NCBI GenBank assembly: GCA_028274465.1
Contig: CM051455.1
Location: 135,628,096-135,692,095, forward strand
Reading direction: 5' to 3'
Source: Plantago ovata
Taxonomy: Eukaryota > Streptophyta > Magnoliopsida > Lamiales > Plantaginaceae
DNA length: 64,000 nt
The notes below the pieces were generated by a model. It was not told the origin of the DNA, searched no databases, and was given only the letters and a program-made list of their open reading frames with translations. A program made the translations under genes and the position numbers. This document shows positions 46,601 to 59,890 of this stretch, piece after piece (within the stretch, counting starts at the first letter, position 1; each line of letters opens with the position of its first letter).

Positions 46601-49600
46601 ACAGTAGCCATGGGGCATGCTTATCAACAGTGATAATAAGCCCTACAGCTATATGTAGTGATGTATTATCCTATCGGTGGAGATCATGAAGAAGTTTAGT
46701 CTTATAGCCTTTGGTCTTTTTCTTTTTTTTTTTGGGGGGGGAGGGGGGGGGGGTGAAGAATTGAAGATAGAGCTTTTACCGTTTAGTATTCCATATATCG
46801 GCGTTTAGTGGGCCCTCTTTTTCTTGGAGGGGGGATGTTGCTTATTATATTTCATGTTGTCTCTTATTTATCATCAATTAAAATCCGTTCTTTTAATGTT
46901 AATCGTGGCCAACTGTTTCGTGTATGAGACACTTTCTGAGATTAAATTCCTTTAAATCATGCAGATTAAGTTTCCTATAGTTTTTTTCTTCAAATGAAGT
47001 ATAGTACTAGCTACTAAGCAATAAGATGTTTATCTTGACAGGGAAATGCTCTGACACCCGAAGTGCGAGTTGTCACTTGGAATAATGATGAGCTGGCAAC
47101 AGATGCACTGCCTGTACATGGTTTTGAGCATTACAAGGCCAAAGATTATTCTCTTGCCCATGCTCCCTTTACAGGTTAGAGATCTAAAATTAAACATTGA
47201 TGTGCTGCTTAGTTTACTCAAACATTATTTTCGATAGTAAGTGTTGTGATGAAAAACATGGCGTTGCTCACTTGCTTGTAGGTAGCAGCTATGCAGGTGG
47301 TCAGTGGGCTGCTGGTGATGAACCATTGTATTATATTGTGTCTCCAAAGGATGTAGTTATTGCCAAGCCTAGGTGAATTTCCTTTTTTTGCCCTATTTTA
47401 TTTAATATTTGGAGTTTAAATTAGCATTCCTCATTGTTATATTTGACATTTGACCTAGAGTACTGAAGAAAAACCCCTAATTTTTATAATACAGATATTG
47501 TCTTATGTTCATGGCCTTTGAGTGTTTCAACCGCAATTTGCAGAAAAAATACGTGAAGAAATAATGTACTATAATTTTCTCGAGATCTACTTGAAAGAAG
47601 AAAACATAAAAAGAAATTCCTGATTTTCGTGTCATTATTCATTTTTGATTGATTTTCTGCACCAATTGGCTCATGCTTTTCCGGTGTGTAATTTTTTATG
47701 ATAGGGATGCAGAAGATCACATTGCTTGGCTTCTTCAACATGGGTGGCATGAGAAAGCATTGGAGGCAGTCGAGGCTGGTCAGGATCAGGGCCGAAGTGA
47801 ACTTCTTGATAAGGTAGGGTGGGGTCTGATCTCTTGGACGTGTAACTACGCTCATTTAGTCATTTTCTCTTACAAAATCATTCTTAGGATATGCCTTTTG
47901 GATGTTTCTTTTCATATTTTTCAATCTTTTTGAATATGGATGTCGTGATCCATTTTTGTTAGTAAACCTTCTTTATGATCGAGCTCTGTGCACCTAACTA
48001 TCCCTTTCTATTTTTGAATATATTAGAAAAAGGAGCGAGTTAGTCTTAGGAAAACCAGTTTTCCCAGACATTAGGAAAAACTACCTTGTGCTAGTGTAGA
48101 GTGGTGGTGGTGTTTTACTTTCCCTAATGTTAAGAAGAAAACTGTTTTCCTAAGAATTTCACTTTGGAGTGAACTGCTGGAAAAGTGAAAATAATTGGAC
48201 TATTTGTCTGTACTCTGTAGCTTGCTAAAATATGTTCCTTTTGAGTAAACTGTGATGACTATAAATGGAAGTGCTTGCGGTTTATAGTACTGTGTTAAGC
48301 AAAATATTATATACAGGCTAATGTATTTCTGCTTGTGCACATGTATGGCCAGTATGGGGTATTAAGTTATCTTGATTTTGTCTATTAAAAAAGCTATATA
48401 ATCGAGTTTTAAACACCGTCTTAGCTGTAAACTAAATTATTTGGCAAAATTGATTCGGCCAACATTTTAATGGAGCTAATATTTATTTGACCAATTTGAA
48501 AATCACGTTGACTAAAGTATAGTTAACTGAGTTTCAATAAAAATAAACATTTTATTATATGAAATTAGTTTGAAGTTGGTATAAAATGTTCAAGTCGCGA
48601 ATGAAGAATTCTTCATGCGTTTTAAAGTGAGCTTTAAGCTCTTAAAGCACAGAGCGTGAAAATTATGAAAATTTCGAAGCTTTATGTGATCTAAGCCACG
48701 AAGCTTCTTATATAGCAAGGAAAAATGTCGAGCCAGTAATATTTAGAGTAACAAGAACACTAACCTATCTTCCCAAACTGTTCAAATAAATATTAGCTCC
48801 GTTAAAAGGTTGAGTTTGTACAATGTAATCCCTGTTTCTTGATTTTTTTAGTAGCAACGCAAATAACGCTCTAATCTCTGCTTTCCAAATAGGTTGGATC
48901 GAAATATCTTGACCATCTGATTGTAGAACGCAAATATGCGGAAGCTGCTTCCTTATGTCCCAAACTTCTGCGAGGATCAGCTTCAGCATGGGAAAGGTAT
49001 CAGTCCCAATGTACACCTATGCATACATTAAGCCTTAAGCATACTTTCTATTATTTCCTAATTAACTACTGGATCTTTGCCTCTTGCAGGTGGGTGTTCC
49101 ACTTCGCTCATCTCCGCCAACTTCCTGTATTGGTTCCTTACATACCAACAGAAAGTCCAAAGTTACGTGATACTGCTTACGAGGTCTGTATCTAAGTGTT
49201 GCACATGCACTCATCTCTCTTCTGGTAGAATGTAAAATTGTTAATAGAATCTTGTTGCAATAGGTTGCTCTTGTTGCGTTGGCAACAAATACATCATTTC
49301 ATAAGGATCTTGTATCAACTGTTAAATCTTGGCCACCTGTAATTTATTCTGCTGCACCTGTCATCTCTGCCATAGAACCTCAAATCAATACGTCATCCAT
49401 GACTGATGCGCTCAAAGAGGTTAGCACCATTTATTCTTTATGATACATGCACATGTTAATTCTTACATCTTATTGGTACTACTTCAATGTCAGGCTTTGG
49501 CTGAGCTTTATGTTATTGATGGACAATATGAGAATGCATTCAGTATATATGCTGATGTAAGTGCTTTTCCTGTCATTAATAATTTCTCGAATTTCTTGCT

Positions 49601-52394
49601 TACGATGATCATGGTTCCTTTGTTTAATACCGGAGCTTCGACTGATGCAGCTTATGAAGGTGGATATATTTGACTTCATTGACAAACATAATTTGCACGA
49701 GGTTATTCGAGAAAAGGTATTTATAGCAGAAAGGCAATCATCATAAGTAACTGCATTACTTATTTGCACTTTGAATTGTATAATGTGGTTTGTTTTTTGC
49801 CAGATTCAATGTCTTTGATTGGTAGAGTCCTGATTATGAATACTTTTCCAATAATCCATCATTCTTAAGCTCTTCCCGAACTGAAATAATATGTAGTTTC
49901 ACACATTCACTCCAATTTTTAGATTGTAATTAGTAGAAGTATAATGGAAGAGAGTTGCTGGAAAAAAAAAAAAGAAGAAAAACCTAAATCCTTTGGTTTA
50001 TACTCCCTGTCCAATAAATTGGCCCATCCTTTGTGCAGGTACTTTTAAGGATTATTAATAAAGAATGACAATATAAATAAAGGGTAAATAAAAATTGTTA
50101 AGCTGGGTATTAAAGTATGAGGGGGAAGGATAAAGTATGAAATAGAATGTGAATAAAATATGAGATAAAGAATGGTATAGTTTTCTATTTCTGGGATGAG
50201 AAAGTAATGATGGAACTATCGGAAAAGGGAAGTGAGCGACGGAGTATGAATTTACTCTGTCACATGACTCATATCTGGTCCTGAATGCAAGGTCTTCATT
50301 TGTTTCTTATTTCAGTAGCCACACAAATGTCATTTATCAAGCTCTTCCATTTGTATCTCATGGATTTGCAGGTTGCTCAGCTTATGATGATAGACTCCAA
50401 ACGTGCAATTCCATTATTTATCCAACAAAGAGATCTCATAAGTCCTTCTGACGTGGTTTCACAACTTATGGCTGCAAAAGATAAGTGTGACTATCGACGT
50501 TTTTTGCACCTATATCTGCATTCACTGTTCGAGTCAAATCCACATGCTGGAAAGGATTATCATGACATACAGGTTTGTACACACTGGCCTTCATTGCATA
50601 AAAAGTATTTTGATGTGCATTTTGTAATAATATATTGTTGTCAACAATATAAAATGCCACGTAAAGTTACCTTGGAGATTAAGTTTATATGTACTTGTTT
50701 CTCCATGTGCTTAATGCTTTTCTTTTTCCTATCTTTTAACACTTTCTATTTCTAATGGTCACTATAAACAGGTTGAGCTTTATGCAGATTACGATCCAAA
50801 GATGTTGCTTCCTTTTCTTCGAAGCAGTCAGCATTACACTCTAGAGAAGGTTTGTCTTGTAATCAGGTTACTCTATATCTTTGTATATTGGTCTGTAACA
50901 CTTCATTGAATTGCTTTCAGGCTTATGAAATTTGTGTTAAAAGAGATCTACTGAGAGAGCAAGTTTATATCCTGGGAAAAATGGGATCCACGAAGCGAGC
51001 ATTGGCAGTAATTATTAATCAGTTGGGGGATATAGAAGAGGTACTTTTCTCAATATTTGGGTTATATATTTCTCAATTCTGAAACTGTATTTGATCTTAC
51101 ATGCGCCTAATAACTTCATGCAGGCAATAGACTTTGTTAGTATGCAACACGACGATGAACTCTGGGAAGAGCTGATAAGGCAATGCTTTAACCAACCGGA
51201 GATGGTAAGTTTTTAATGTTACCGCTTGTATGCACACAAAAATGCATTATACATCCCAGTATATCTTTTTGGTGGCAGTTTTCAAATGTTTTACTGGATT
51301 TGCAGGTAGGTGTATTATTGGAGCATACTGTGGGCCACCTTGATCCATTATATATTGTAAGAAAGGTGCCCAATGGATTGGAGATACCTCGGTAAGTAGG
51401 TCAATGATTTTGTCATGTTAATCTGATCAGTAGCCCTTTACATTGGGACATGTCATCCTCATATTTCATTATGATCTTCTGGATTGAGTCTTTTGCAACA
51501 AACTGCATTACTAGTAGTTAGGCGCACTAGTTCTTTCTGCAAATAATTTATCATTTTACTCAATTAACTGCACTAGTAGTATTTTTTTTACAGGATTAGT
51601 AGTATTTTTTTTCTGTAAAAATAGTCATGTTAAAATTCTTACAGACCAAAGGTCTCTGTCGTTCTTGTTACTACGTATTTGATTTGTTAGTAGCGCTAGG
51701 CTTTGGAAGAAATCGGCATTTTTCCGATTTAGACTTTGGGGTCCTTCATCTTTCTGAATCGAGACCCGGCCCGGCTCGCGTCGTTCCAACAACCGGCGGG
51801 GATGACCTCAGTATACGATCGCGCGTAGTAACTAGGAGTCCTATTAGACTTAAGGCCAACTTCCATTCACCAAAGCAAGGTTCATCTCGTGCAGTGATTG
51901 TGGACTATCTTAACCTCACGGCCCATAGAAATTTCTTTTGGATGGCCATTTGATATTTATTGACCTGATGTCACTGCATAAACAGTTCATATGTAAAGCT
52001 CTACTTGTTGAGAAGTCCCTTGCACTCTTGCAGCCCAAAGATATCATGAAATTAAAATCCTCATGATATTTCTACTGATTGCAAAATGATACATTCGCTC
52101 ATTGTACATTATTTGAATCCATATAAGAATAATATTTAAGTATGCTAAATTTGCTGAACTGTGTATGCATTTTGCCTCAGGCTACGAGACCGTCTAATCA
52201 AAATCATCACTGACTATAGGACGGAAACTTCTCTGAGACATGGATGCAATGACATTCTCAAGGTGATATTCTTGTACGCTATACCTTGAATGACCCTGTT
52301 GTCTGGGTGTTTGCGGTAGATTCTGCAATACAATCTGTAAACATGTTTCTAGAAAAAGCTTGGGTGTTATCTTTTGGCCTCTTTCTAAATCTGA

Positions 52395-52425
<31 letters not shown>

Positions 52426-52986
52426 TTGCGGTTATCTATTTTCCAGCACTTCCTGCAAACACTTCACAGATTCGTTTTGCTGCTTTCTAAAATCTTCATC
52501 ACATTTTAAGAAAATGGCAAGCAACCCCTATATAATGCTTATTTATATGATCTGCAGGCGGATTGTGTTAATTTACTAATAAAGTACCATAAGGAAGCGA
52601 CTCGCGCTATATATTTAAGCAATGAAGAAGATGAGGCCCGCACTAAACCTGACAAAAACAGGTCTTCTCAGTTTGAACGATCTCAAAGCATCAGAACTGT
52701 GGATGTTAAATCCAAAATCAGAGGAGGCACACGTTGTTGCATGTGTTTTGACCCATTTTCAATACAAGATGTGTCCATATATGTTTTCTTTTGTTGCCAT
52801 GCATACCACGAGACATGTCTGATGGATTCCATTACATCAATTACTACCAAAAAGAAGCCGGCAGCTCCCACCCTGACAGATTTGTCATATTATGAGTATG
52901 AAAATGACGATGAAAGTGACAGTGATGATGATGTTGATGATTCACGGATGCGTTGCATCTTGTGTACTACAGCTGCTGCAGGTTGA
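43692..52986 (+). CDS. VPS41: Vacuolar protein sorting 41 (HOPS subunit VPS41)
   Basis: Nineteen exons: 43692-43943, 45424-45693, 45791-45970, 46134-46397, 47042-47174, 47282-47372, 47705-47813, 48893-48996, 49090-49183, 49264-49419, 49494-49556, 49651-49716, 50372-50572, 50772-50849, 50921-51040, 51124-51204, 51306-51391, 52181-52262, 52558-52986. The joined frame is 952 residues and in phase throughout. An acidic N terminus ([18 protein letters not shown]) precedes a WD40-type propeller ([31 protein letters not shown]), then a helical clathrin-repeat region ([36 protein letters not shown]). A C-terminal RING-like zinc domain follows ([25 protein letters not shown]). VPS41 is the HOPS subunit that tethers late endosomes and vacuoles for fusion. 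Intron 12 hosts a Stowaway MITE. Confidence 0.96.
46725..46754 (+). repeat. Poly-T / poly-G tract in VPS41 intron 4
   Basis: A T run is followed by two G runs separated by a single A (about 20 G in all), then GTG. It is a low-complexity intronic tract and could form a G-quadruplex on the transcript. Confidence 0.7.
50003..50244. mobile_element. Stowaway-like MITE in VPS41 intron 12
   Basis: TA (50001-50002 and 50245-50246) flanks CTCCCTGTCCAATAAATTGG on the left and AGTGAGCGACGGAG on the right, diverged inverted Stowaway ends. The interior is A-rich and non-coding. It does not touch the splice sites. Confidence 0.65.
52399..52427 (+). repeat. Poly-T tract in VPS41 intron 18
   Basis: About 28 consecutive T residues in the intron before the final exon, well upstream of the acceptor at 52556-52557. 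Confidence 0.85.
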
Positions 52987-53476
52987 ATTTGTATTATATT
53001 TGTTTGTAATTGTACAAATAGTTGTACGGTTATGTGTGCATATTGAGCTTGTTATCTGCATTCTGCATAGGTAACTTATTCCTTCCCCTTTCTTGTTTTT
53101 GTTTTGTTTTTTGTATAGGTCAGTAAATGGTGTATTTTGTATTACAGTAATATTTCACCATTATCCTGTGGTTGGTTCTGGGTGGACGGATGTGGGTGCG
53201 GTGTTCGAAAATTTGTATTCTACAGCTGAATGGTTGAGCAGCTGTATGGAATAATAGTGATTGAGAAAATGAAAACTAATTTGTTGAATTGTCTGCGTAC
53301 ATCTTACTTATTATTTAAAAATGTACATTACATGAGAAGTATATTTTGCACTGTCTCGTGTGGTAGGCAGGACAAATTAGGTTTTTTATTGGAAGTTTCC
53401 TTTCCATAATAAAAGTTCAGGATGAGTTGCAGGTGTTTGGTCGAATGAACAATGTAGTTCGTTGGCTTGATAAATA

Positions 53477-53774
53477 CTGTCTCCGTTTTTTAATATATGA
53501 TGTTTTAGCTAAATGCACACATATTAGGGAAATAATTGATTTAACTTATTTACTCATCCAACAATTGTTGTTATGGAAAATTTTAACACCACCTAATCTC
53601 AACCCTATTTGATTGGTTATTAAGGAATAAACTGTGCACTTTAACAAAAAGTTTGTAAAAAAAGAAAAATCTACATTGAAATTATAACATAATAATATCA
53701 ATACATCCAAAACATCTTATATTTGTGGAAGATGTAAAAATGCTAGAACATCCTATATTAAAAAACGGAGGGAG
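53477..53774. mobile_element. Stowaway MITE
   Basis: TA (53475-53476 and 53775-53776) flanks CTGTCTCCGTTTTTTAATAT on the left and the inverted ATATTAAAAAACGGAGGGAG on the right. The arms continue inward (ATGATGTTTTAGC against GCTAGAACAT). 298 bp, non-coding, downstream of VPS41. Confidence 0.85.
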
Positions 53775-53779
53775 TAACA

Positions 53780-54250
53780 TTCAGGCTTATATGGATGAAT
53801 TTGAGAGGGAACCAAGTTGAAGTCTCAACTGGGAACAAGATCAGTGTGAAAGTAGGCAAAGCGGGTTGAGAGTCTTGAGACCTGTAGTGTGGAGTACTAC
53901 ATGTGGCCGGTTTCACTACTTTGGAGGGGGTTGAACCACTGGATTATGCAACCATGGTATGGACTTTATCAGTCTCCTTCACCAGGCGCCCGTGAGAGGA
54001 AGGCAGGTAGTTATATAAATAGTATGTTCCTTAAATTGCTGAACATGACATTGATGACAAAGATGATACATTCTTGAAGTGGTTTTGGGGCATGTTAGTT
54101 GCTAGTTTCTGATTATTTGGATCACACTGCATGTAATCAACCGGTTCAATACTAGTTCAAGATATGATTCTTACTACTTTCTGGGTCTTTTTTGAGGAAT
54201 ATGCAAAAGAGAATGCAGTTTTCTGCTTGTATTTATTTTAGGGACTTTAT
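53780..54250. other. Intergenic DNA, no gene seen
   Basis: No exon was recognised, and there is no similarity to the HIR intron that precedes the matching segment at 40621, so the duplication begins abruptly at 54251. Confidence 0.55.
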
Positions 54251-54918
54251 CATTCCTTGATTTTGTTTCCCTTCTTTGTCATTGTCTCTCTTTCTATGCT
54301 GAGTTTAATTTAAGTTCAGTTTGTTTGCCACTCACGTTACGTTCACTAAAATTTGAAGTTCCTCCCCCCTTGATGCTTTTTATGCCATATGACAGCTCAA
54401 AGGCTGCAGCTCGCAAGTGTATACAAAGGTGAGGCGGATAAAATCCTCCTGGTCAAGAAAGCAGAAGCTGAAGCAGAGGCCAAGTATCTTGGTGGTGTTG
54501 GGGTTGCAAAGCAGAGACAAGCCATTACTGATGGTCTCCGAGAGAATATCTTGAACTTCTCTCACAAAGTCGAGGGGACATCTGCTAAGGAGGTGATGGA
54601 TCTCATCATGATCACACAGTATTTCGACACAATCAAGGATCTTGGCAACAACTCCAAGAACACTACTGTCTTCTTACCCCATGGTCCTGGCCATGTCCGT
54701 GATATCGGTGACCAGATACGTAATGGGATGATGGAAGCATCTAGTGCTGAGGTCTGAGTAAGAAGCTGGTTTCTGTGAATATAGTATGACAGTGCGACAT
54801 AGAGTGCGATACTTGACCTTTTCATCGTAGGAAGTATAAACTGCATACTACTATATACATTTCTTATGGTTTTGTTTTTTGATTTGTTTCATTTTTCCAA
54901 ATAAAAGCAGTGAGAACA
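54251..54918 (+). pseudogene. Duplicate of HIR last exon, intron end and 3' UTR
   Basis: 54251-54918 matches 40621-41288 at 667 of 668 positions by eye (the single change is T at 40640 versus C at 54270), offset exactly 13,630 bases. It contains the end of HIR intron 4, all of exon 5 (54396-54757) and the 3' UTR with AATAAA. Exons 1-4 are absent, so it cannot make a full HIR protein. An ATG supplied by the intron (ATGACAGCTCAAAGG) opens a 122-residue frame from 54389, equivalent to the coiled-coil C terminus. Beyond 54918 similarity continues to about 55055 but falls to roughly 90 %. Confidence 0.9.
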
Positions 54919-55136
54919 TCATATTTCTACCCTCTCTTCAGAAGAAGTATTTTGATGCTGAAGTATTTTATACGTCTTTCAGTATCCGTTCCTGTTCTGC
55001 TCAGGTTCGGTTTATTTTCGGCTTTTTACCCTTCACATTGAAAATCTATTTCAGTATATATACCTAATTGTTGATTCATCTCTATTAAATTATGACAATT
55101 AAACATGTGGAAACTTAAACCGAGCTTAATAGTGAC

Positions 55137-55859
<723 letters not shown>

Positions 55860-55867
55860 ATAGTGAC

Positions 55868-58800
55868 CGCTCTGATATTGCTCAGCCGGATTCTCGTGTA
55901 GTTGGTGCGGGTTCTCTCACGTAGTGGGTATGGGCGGGCGGGAAAAACAACGGATCCTGGAACAAACAACTGTTTCGTTTTGGCTGCTGCAAAATAGTGC
56001 CAAGAAAAACACTGCTGCAAAACAGTGCAAACAAATACATACTCCTATCACTGAAAGCAGCTTATGAGAAAGAAAAGAACGTTTAAGTACTCTCTGAATT
56101 TTGATATTATTACATTTTCAACGTGGAAAACGTTGTTAAGTAGTTCCCGACCGAAAGGTGAAGTTGTTAAATTATGCTGTACACAACACAAAACACAAAA
56201 CACAACCAAATCTATCTACTTGACACCCCTAATTTAATCAAAAGGACCACATTCCATCTCTTCTTTCTTTAATCCTTAATTCACGAGACTTTGCTTATAA
56301 TGCCCAATCAAATGATTCATCTCACTTGTCACAATCTTGTTCATTCTTTTTTCTATTCCACTATTGTATTTCCATATGACTCATCATTTTAGATTTATTC
56401 ATTTTTAACCACATACATCATCATCTACATCAAGTATGGTCCATGGAGTACTATTTACTAGCTTACATATATTCTTAGGGATTAAAATGTTTAAACATTT
56501 ACATACAAGGGGTTACAAAATTAATACTTCTACTACTTAATAGTGTGATCTAACAGGTTGTTTAATGCCTGGATTATTCGATTCTAAAGTCAAAGTATTA
56601 GTGGCATCCATTTTAAGCGGCGAGAGGATACTATTAAGTATACATCCATGTCTACATACCTAAGGAGTGAAGGAGTGATAAATGTGACTTTGAATTGAAA
56701 CAAATCCAACCACTCATTTAGAAGCTTTTGGTTCTAAAAAGCAAAAGGCAAGACCCAACAAGAAGAGATAGATGTGAATTATTAATACATGCAATGAGTT
56801 TTGAGTTAACAACCAAGAACATTTTCAAAGTGGAGATAAGAAAGAGAAGTAGTACTCCAGTAGTAGGGAAGAGCATAGAATGGAGGTAGATTCTCATGGA
56901 AAGTGAATGTTGTCTTGTACTATACACTAATCATTCTACCTCTTTCCCCTTTAACTAGAACATGGAAGAATGAGCAATGGTGCCATACCATACAAATTTC
57001 AAAGAAAAGCTTTTTCGTTTTTCCTCTTGTTTGGTGAGTAGTCAAATACTATTACCCACAAAATTATTATATTCCCTTCACCAAATTTGTACCAAGAGCA
57101 ATTCAAGAAATTTAATTACCAACCGTGTATCAAGGCCTATTATTGTTTATTACAAGTGCGCACATGTGACACATGACTAACACCGCAAATGTAATATCTT
57201 GGTCTCGAGCTTCACCTATTGTGGTTTGTTACTGGGACGATAATGTAATTGTACCCTATAAGTTTTAAAAACTTCTAAACTAGCTCGTAACTGTGACTAG
57301 GATACAAAACTTCAAAATATCGCAACCATACGTGCACAAAGTGGCAAAATCGCCCATGTAGTAGGTCGTGTGGTGGTGTTGATAAACAAGGGAAGTATTA
57401 ACAATAGTTGGTTCGAGCTCGATTCATAATCAAACCCAAGTTCAACTGGACTTCTGATGGGGTGATTTTTAGTAGTTCTTCGACGAGTTTGAAGATGGGG
57501 TAGTAGTTGTCTAAAGGTCCTTTGTCTTAGGTAACTTCCATTCCCGTAAGCATAGGTATAGTTTCCTGGATGCAAAGGTCCTTTCTTGGTGCCCATGCCC
57601 TTCCTTCATGTGGGGAGGTCCGGATATGAGACGCACTTGGATCGGACCAAGACCATCAGGACTACCATGAACCACCACCTTAATTAGTCCGCTTAGGATA
57701 CTTACAATGAAGTGAATATATTTCAGTATCATCAACTTTTTAAGAAAATGAGCCTAAAATCAGTTGCGTGACTTGTAACAAGTTTAACTCAAGCTCGCCA
57801 TGAAAAAATGAAAAAATAAAATGTATTTAAAATTACAATATGAAAAAGCCTTTGCACAATCTAATAACCAAAGTAGCATGACAGAAAGACTCTTGACCAA
57901 TCTTATCGAGTTGGGTTTAACTCATCCGTTGATCAGCTCATTAGGTACAAAATTGAGCTCGAGATTGAAAAAAAACATTATTGGCAAGCCGAATTCGAAT
58001 TTGCACGAGCTGCGCATGAGCCAGGTAGTGTAGTTCGACTTACATATCAGTTCTATCACCCTAAGAAGAAGGAAAAATAACATTTTCAATCATATATTAT
58101 TATGATAAATAGCATGATCATCCCGATCTACTTAAATTTTCAAATTGTTTATTAATTTACCGCTCTTTTAGCAAATATTGAATTGAACTGATATGAACCG
58201 AAATGTTTTTCAGATGAAAATAATAGAGCCTTAGTCACGGGTAATTTTTAACTCTGATTCTACCTCCGCCCACAAGATTGGGTGCATCGGATATTTTCTA
58301 CTACGATTCAATATATCAAAATGCAAGAAACCCTAGCTTTTTACAGTTACAAAAAGGAGCAATGAGTGTAAAATGGTGCTAGAGGAGCCTGTGGTATGAT
58401 GAAAAGAGTATAGAGATGATTTATAAGGGAAAAGACAAACTGTGGTAAAAGCATGATTGAATACCAAAAGTAGAATGCGAGGCATACTTTACAACTATAA
58501 TTGGGGGACTTAGGAGAGTGGGATGATGACACCATATTATTCACAGACCCCATATGAGTTGTTTTTGTGTACATTCTGATTTCCCATCTTGCCTTAACTT
58601 TATCTACCATCACTTGTACCATTTCATCATAAAAGTCTTGAATGCATAATCATGCACATACTTTACCTGATTATAACCTTTTACCTGACACCTTCTTTGA
58701 TGCCAGTTTGAATCAAGTCATGTACTCCCAGTCCCACCATGAATTGTATCGCCCCCAGCCCCTCTGGCACGAGTCAGGATAAAGTGCAGTTTAGAATTAT

Positions 58801-58904
58801 ACGTATTGGTTTGGAGAGCAGGAGAACCAAATGATATCAGACTGATATACAAAATAGTGTTCTTGTCAGTGTACTGAATTCGGAACTAAATGAGGTCTCG
58901 TGTT
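55868..58904. other. Intergenic DNA, no gene recognised
   Basis: Several minus-strand frames of 60-94 residues lie here (for example 57312-57596, 57511-57735 and 58347-58622). None has a recognisable domain, and joining them by GT-AG splicing gave no known family. No RNA gene or bounded element was seen. Confidence 0.45.
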
Positions 58905-59890
58905 TAGATGTTCAAAAGGCAAGGAGGCTCGTTGGAAGTAGTTCTTGACGGATGGAGGCTGTATCGAGCGTATAACACGAGTAAAGAGCGACAGCAACAG
59001 CTCGGCCACATGAACATAATGCTAGCTGCGGGAAATACAGTACGTCAAGTAGTCAAGAAAGTAGAGGCTGTCAATCGGCTGATATTCGTTGCGCAGTCCA
59101 TTATAGAAACAAGATGAGTACATGATACTGACAGCTTCCTTGCTTATAGGTTGATCAAAAGACTAATGTTTGAAAGTAACTAGTCAATGTGTGGAACTGT
59201 ATGTTTAACTATCATGGCTAGGTAAGTATATTGACATTGTAAGAGTCAGTAGTCTCCTAGTTGGGCTTTGAAACTTGACAGAAGGGGCCGACTTAAAAGG
59301 AAGAGAGAACAGGCCAGGATGTTACACGACTACCAAAGAAAAGTATATAAAGTAGTGATAAGATGAGTGTAGCAGAAACTACACACAGAAAGACGAAAGG
59401 AGCGTTAACTTTATGAATACTTAAGCTGTTCCGGCTTCTGAGTGTGAACAGTGGAAGGTAACAAGCAACAACAGACAGAAGCATGTCTGCTCCATAACTT
59501 GGAAGATAAATGCTCGAGTTACAAGTTCTCGTATTCGCATCAAAGAATAGAAAGATCATCGGAGGAAAGATAACACAGATGTAGTCTTTAAGCCTGAAAA
59601 TTCTTTCAATTCTGTAACAGGAATTTCATAGGCTACATTGTCCTGTTCTAAGGACAAAGTCTGTTTCCTCTCTACACAACAAGCAATCTTTCCCAGCTAA
59701 TATGAGGAAAAACGATAACTTTCAGCAGTTCCTCACAACGATAAATTGGTTTATTCGTCTAACTAACTTCTCTACCAATGGTTGAAGAGGTAATTGAAAC
59801 TCACAGAAATCCATTGAAAAAATCATAATAATCATATGATAAATAAGATCTACACCAAGAATTCTACAAAAGTTAATAGAATGAAGTACA
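58905..59890. other. Downstream of the hAT-derived gene, no separate gene recognised
   Basis: 59640-59890 is probably 3' UTR of the minus-strand gene that ends at 59891. A 69-residue plus-strand frame at 58908-59117 is basic and helical-looking but matches nothing known to me. Confidence 0.4.

Noticed and set aside
51627..51953. 108-residue frame as an independent gene
   Set aside because: It lies inside VPS41 intron 17, has no recognisable domain, and its ATG context is poor; kept only as a composition anomaly.
56718..56927. Minus-strand hydrophobic 69-residue frame
   Set aside because: It could pass as a membrane segment, but there is no adjoining exon, promoter motif or family match.
57312..57735. 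Minus-strand frames considered as a small secreted peptide gene
   Set aside because: Neither frame has a signal peptide or a regular Cys pattern, and joining them by GT-AG splicing gave no recognisable peptide family such as EPFL or CLE.
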